NCBI GenBank assembly: GCA_017451485.1
Contig: JAFTOG010000042.1
Coordinates: forward strand, 1-64,000
Origin: Clostridia bacterium
Lineage (GTDB): Bacteria; Bacillota; Clostridia; Oscillospirales; CAG-272
Length of the DNA: 64,000 bases
Reading direction: 5' to 3'
The position numbers and the translations under genes were made by a program. A model generated the notes under the pieces. That model was not told where the DNA came from, searched no databases, and saw only the letters and a program-made list of their open reading frames with translations. This document shows positions 61,823 through 64,000 of the stretch, piece after piece. Numbering within the stretch: position 1 is the first letter of the stretch; the number at the start of each line of letters is the position of its first letter.

Positions 61823-63318
61823 TTTTGTTCCTCCTCTGTAGGATCTTTTGTATTTTCCTCATCCTCTGTGGATTTACCGAGCTTACCGTTCTCTACCCTT
61901 GTAAGAATTGCATTAGTGACAATACCGATAATGAGAGCTGTTGCAATTGCAGTTATCTGAATAGTCTTTGCAACTGAGCCATCTGCTGCCAATGCATAAG
62001 GAATCTGAATTGTCAGACCGCCAATTCCCGAAATGAGTATAGCCGAAACAACGAAAAGATTTTTGTTCTTGTTAAGGTCAAGGTCCTTAAACATCTTAAG
62101 ACCTGAAATTGCAATAAAGCCGTAAAGTGTAAGGCATACTCCACCCATTACACAGGATGGAATTGTCTGCAAAAAGGTCATAATCGGGCTTACAAAGGAA
62201 AGAACCATACACAAAATTGCCGTTGTAGTAATAGTACATACTGAGGCGTTACGTGTAATGGCAACGCATCCTACACTCTCTCCATAGGTTGTGTTCGGAC
62301 ATACACCGAACACAGTTCCCGCAATGGAGCCTACACCGTCTCCAAGGAGAGTACGCTTAAGACCGGGGTCCTCGATAAGATCCTTATCTATAATGGAGGA
62401 AAGGTTCTTGTGGTCTGCTATATGCTCTGCAAATACTACAAGAGCTACGGGCATGAATGCAATAATCACCTCAGCAACTCCACCTAAATTAAGAATACCT
62501 GCATTTTCATTTGCATTAAGAATCTCGGAAGAAAGCTCCCCGTTTACAAGCTCCTTGATACCCTCTACAATAGCAAAGTCGGGGTAATCAATAAATGCCT
62601 GAAAGCCTCTGAAGCTGCCATCGGCATTAATAAAATTATTTACAATCGGATCCCAATTAATTATCTTAAGATAATCTACATCGGCTAATATACCGATAGC
62701 TGTAAATATTGAAGCTACTGTGTATCCTGCTGCAATACCGATAATAAAGGGGATAAGACGGGGCATTTTAAATTTTTTCTGTGTGGAGCAAATTATAATT
62801 GTAAAAAAAGCAACAAGACCGCAAAGAAGTGCAATAAGATTATACTTGCCGTTTATCTCGGAGCTATTCGCCTTTACAATATCGCCCATTGCGGCACCTG
62901 CCAACGATAGACCAATAAGTGTTACGGTAGGACCTATAATAACCGGAGGCATAAGCTTAGATACCCAGTTAGTGCCTACAAAATGAATTACAGCTGCAAT
63001 TATAACATAAACCAAGCCTGCAACAACAGAGCCAAGGACAATACCACAGTATCCGTATGCTACAGCTACTAATAGTGAGTTTATGAAGGCAAAGGAGCTA
63101 CCTAAAAAAACGGGACTCTTAAAGCGTGTGAAAAGCTGATAAATAAGTGTTCCCACGCCTGCACCGAAGATTGCCGCAGGAATCTGTGTGGGAAGTCCTA
63201 TGATTGTAGGTACGGCTATCGTTGCCGCAAGGATTGCCAGAAGCTGTTGGAATGCGAAAATCAGCATATTACCGAATTTCGGCTTATCGTGAATGTCGTA
63301 AACTAAATTTTTTGCCAT
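61819..63318 (-). CDS. uraA: Uracil/xanthine permease (NCS2 family)
   Basis: 499 residues with about fourteen TM segments. GSSFAFINSLLVA near 73, GPTVTLIGLSLAGAAM near 128 (NCS2 TM segment with family Thr/Gly pattern), EHIADHKNLSSI near 283 with the substrate Glu, GVCPNTTYGESVG near 333 and SGLKMF near 405 fit the uracil branch of NCS2. It is a proton-coupled importer. Its place before upp supports uracil as substrate. A charged C-terminal tail (KLGKSTEDEENTKD) is present. Confidence 0.93.
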   Translation of the reverse strand: MAKNLVYDIHDKPKFGNMLIFAFQQLLAILAATIAVPTIIGLPTQIPAAIFGAGVGTLIYQLFTRFKSPVFLGSSFAFINSLLVAVAYGYCGIVLGSVVAGLVYVIIAAVIHFVGTNWVSKLMPPVIIGPTVTLIGLSLAGAAMGDIVKANSSEINGKYNLIALLCGLVAFFTIIICSTQKKFKMPRLIPFIIGIAAGYTVASIFTAIGILADVDYLKIINWDPIVNNFINADGSFRGFQAFIDYPDFAIVEGIKELVNGELSSEILNANENAGILNLGGVAEVIIAFMPVALVVFAEHIADHKNLSSIIDKDLIEDPGLKRTLLGDGVGSIAGTVFGVCPNTTYGESVGCVAITRNASVCTITTTAILCMVLSFVSPIMTFLQTIPSCVMGGVCLTLYGFIAISGLKMFKDLDLNKNKNLFVVSAILISGIGGLTIQIPYALAADGSVAKTIQITAIATALIIGIVTNAILTRVENGKLGKSTEDEENTKDPTEEEQK

Positions 63319-63353
63319 AGTGCTCTCCTTTTTAATATATTCTCTAATTGTTT

Positions 63354-63382
63354 ATTATAACAAAAATAGATACCGAAGTCAA
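63354..63382 (-). promoter_or_regulatory. Promoter of uraA-upp
   Basis: TTGACT (63377-63382), 17 bases, TATAAT (63354-63359) on the minus strand. The leader is only about 30 bases, so there is no room for a PyrR attenuator. Confidence 0.8.
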
Positions 63383-63420
63383 TATTCTGACACTAAACAT
63401 CATAAATTACCTGAAAAACA

Positions 63421-63450
63421 AAAATACGGCAAAAAAATTTGCCGTATTTT
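63421..63450. terminator. Terminator after the right-edge gene
   Basis: AAATACGGCAAA pairs with TTTGCCGTATTT around a 4-A loop; T tract on the plus side, A/T-rich on the minus side. Confidence 0.8.
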
Positions 63451-63454
63451 TATA

Positions 63455-64000
63455 TTATTCTACCTCAAAATTTACTATTGATGTATAAAGGTCTATCGCT
63501 GCTTCCTTTTCCTCCTTGGGTGTAGCCCTATGAGTTACCATTATGCAAAGCACAGTATCCTCAGGAAGACGGTCAAAGCAGTCATACTGTTTAGCAAAAT
63601 CTGTTTTTTTGAATTTTATTGCATTGTCAGCATACAAAAGCTCATCATCGGGACGGTAGCCCAAAATATCCTCAGCATTGGCAAAGGCATCCTTATAATC
63701 CTCATAAAGATTGGGAGATAATAGACAGATAGCAATATTACCAGCCATCATCTGCTCCTGAAAATTTTTGTATGAGTTGTTATTTGAATTACGGAGTGCA
63801 AGCTCATCATATTTATTGCCGTTGGCAGCTTCCTTTCTCTGCTCCTCAGTCATATAAACTGTGGAGGTCACAAGAACATTCTTTTCCCCGTCTCCGTTTG
63901 TATCCTCTGCAAAATCATCAAATGCATCGGAAAAATCATCCTGAATATCCACAATATATTCATTTCCCGCATAGAGAACTCCTACATCGTATTTTGTTGC
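63455..64000 (-). CDS. Unrecognised protein, C-terminal part (5' end cut by window edge)
   Basis: The frame stays open to the right edge (first visible codons read ATKYDVGVLYAGNEYIVDIQ), so the start lies outside. About 182 residues are visible, acidic and without membrane helices (FSDAFDDFAEDTNGDGEKNVLVTSTVY, then QEQMMAGNIAICLLSPNLYEDYKDAF). It could be the soluble end of a membrane or lipoprotein whose anchor is not seen. Not recognised. Confidence 0.65.
   Translation of the reverse strand, partial: ATKYDVGVLYAGNEYIVDIQDDFSDAFDDFAEDTNGDGEKNVLVTSTVYMTEEQRKEAANGNKYDELALRNSNNNSYKNFQEQMMAGNIAICLLSPNLYEDYKDAFANAEDILGYRPDDELLYADNAIKFKKTDFAKQYDCFDRLPEDTVLCIMVTHRATPKEEKEAAIDLYTSIVNFEVE

Noticed and set aside
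63318..63360. PyrR-binding leader before uraA
   Set aside because: The distance from predicted transcript start to ATG is about 30 bases, too short for the PyrR anti-antiterminator.

Overview
The window looks like the chromosome of an anaerobic, low- to moderate-GC Gram-positive gut-type bacterium (class Clostridia; the family is not decided). The pointers are a single-chain pyruvate:ferredoxin oxidoreductase, the tilS-hpt-ftsH gene order, an NdoA/MazF-type RNase, a FatA-like acyl-ACP thioesterase, strong GGAGG ribosome sites and canonical TTGACA-17-TATAAT promoters. There is no rRNA, phage, insertion sequence or CRISPR array. Two tRNA genes are present, Arg(ACG) and Trp(CCA). Most genes lie on the minus strand, so the window is probably within one replichore.

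Left part (0-15.3 kb): a secreted-protein gene cut by the edge, then an eight-gene aromatic operon (pheA-aroB-aroC-aroE/aroK-aroQ-aroA-tyrA-aroF) read from one perfect promoter at 8.5 kb. It runs from DAHP synthesis to phenylalanine and tyrosine precursors. Next come tilS-hpt-ftsH, a 0.5 kb AT-rich non-coding region with DnaA-box-like 9-mers and inverted repeats, and a nucleoside hydrolase/EEP-phosphatase pair.

Central-left (15.3-31 kb): a cassette of APH-like kinase, Nudix hydrolase and frameshifted four-helix-bundle gene lies next to tRNA-Arg. It is bounded by direct repeats and carries a striking array of short hairpins. Then follow a Ca-type P-ATPase with a serine hydrolase, a zinc-ribbon membrane protein paired with an XRE regulator through a shared 14-bp palindrome, an MBL protein with a roughly 400-residue acidic tail, ribF, a secreted three-domain discoidin-like protein, an acyl-ACP thioesterase and a lone MazF.

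Central (31-40.4 kb): a 2-hydroxyacid dehydrogenase diverges from a six-gene plus-strand operon encoding an old-yellow-enzyme family reductase, an SDR, a fumarate-reductase-like flavoprotein, a TIM-barrel isomerase and two cytosolic heparinase-II/III-like proteins. This is the best candidate for an unassigned catabolic pathway in the window.

Right (40.4-64 kb): tpiA, pgk, an ABC exporter-U32 peptidase-uppP operon, PFOR (nifJ), a comM-like AAA gene, a HAD phosphatase with a lipoprotein, and tRNA-Trp. After the tRNA comes a probable acquired island (AraC/PocR regulator divergent from an FAD oxidoreductase) that ends at a second hairpin array using a different spacer word. The window closes with a membrane metallophosphoesterase, a GNAT protein, the uraA-upp uracil salvage pair and a gene cut by the right edge.
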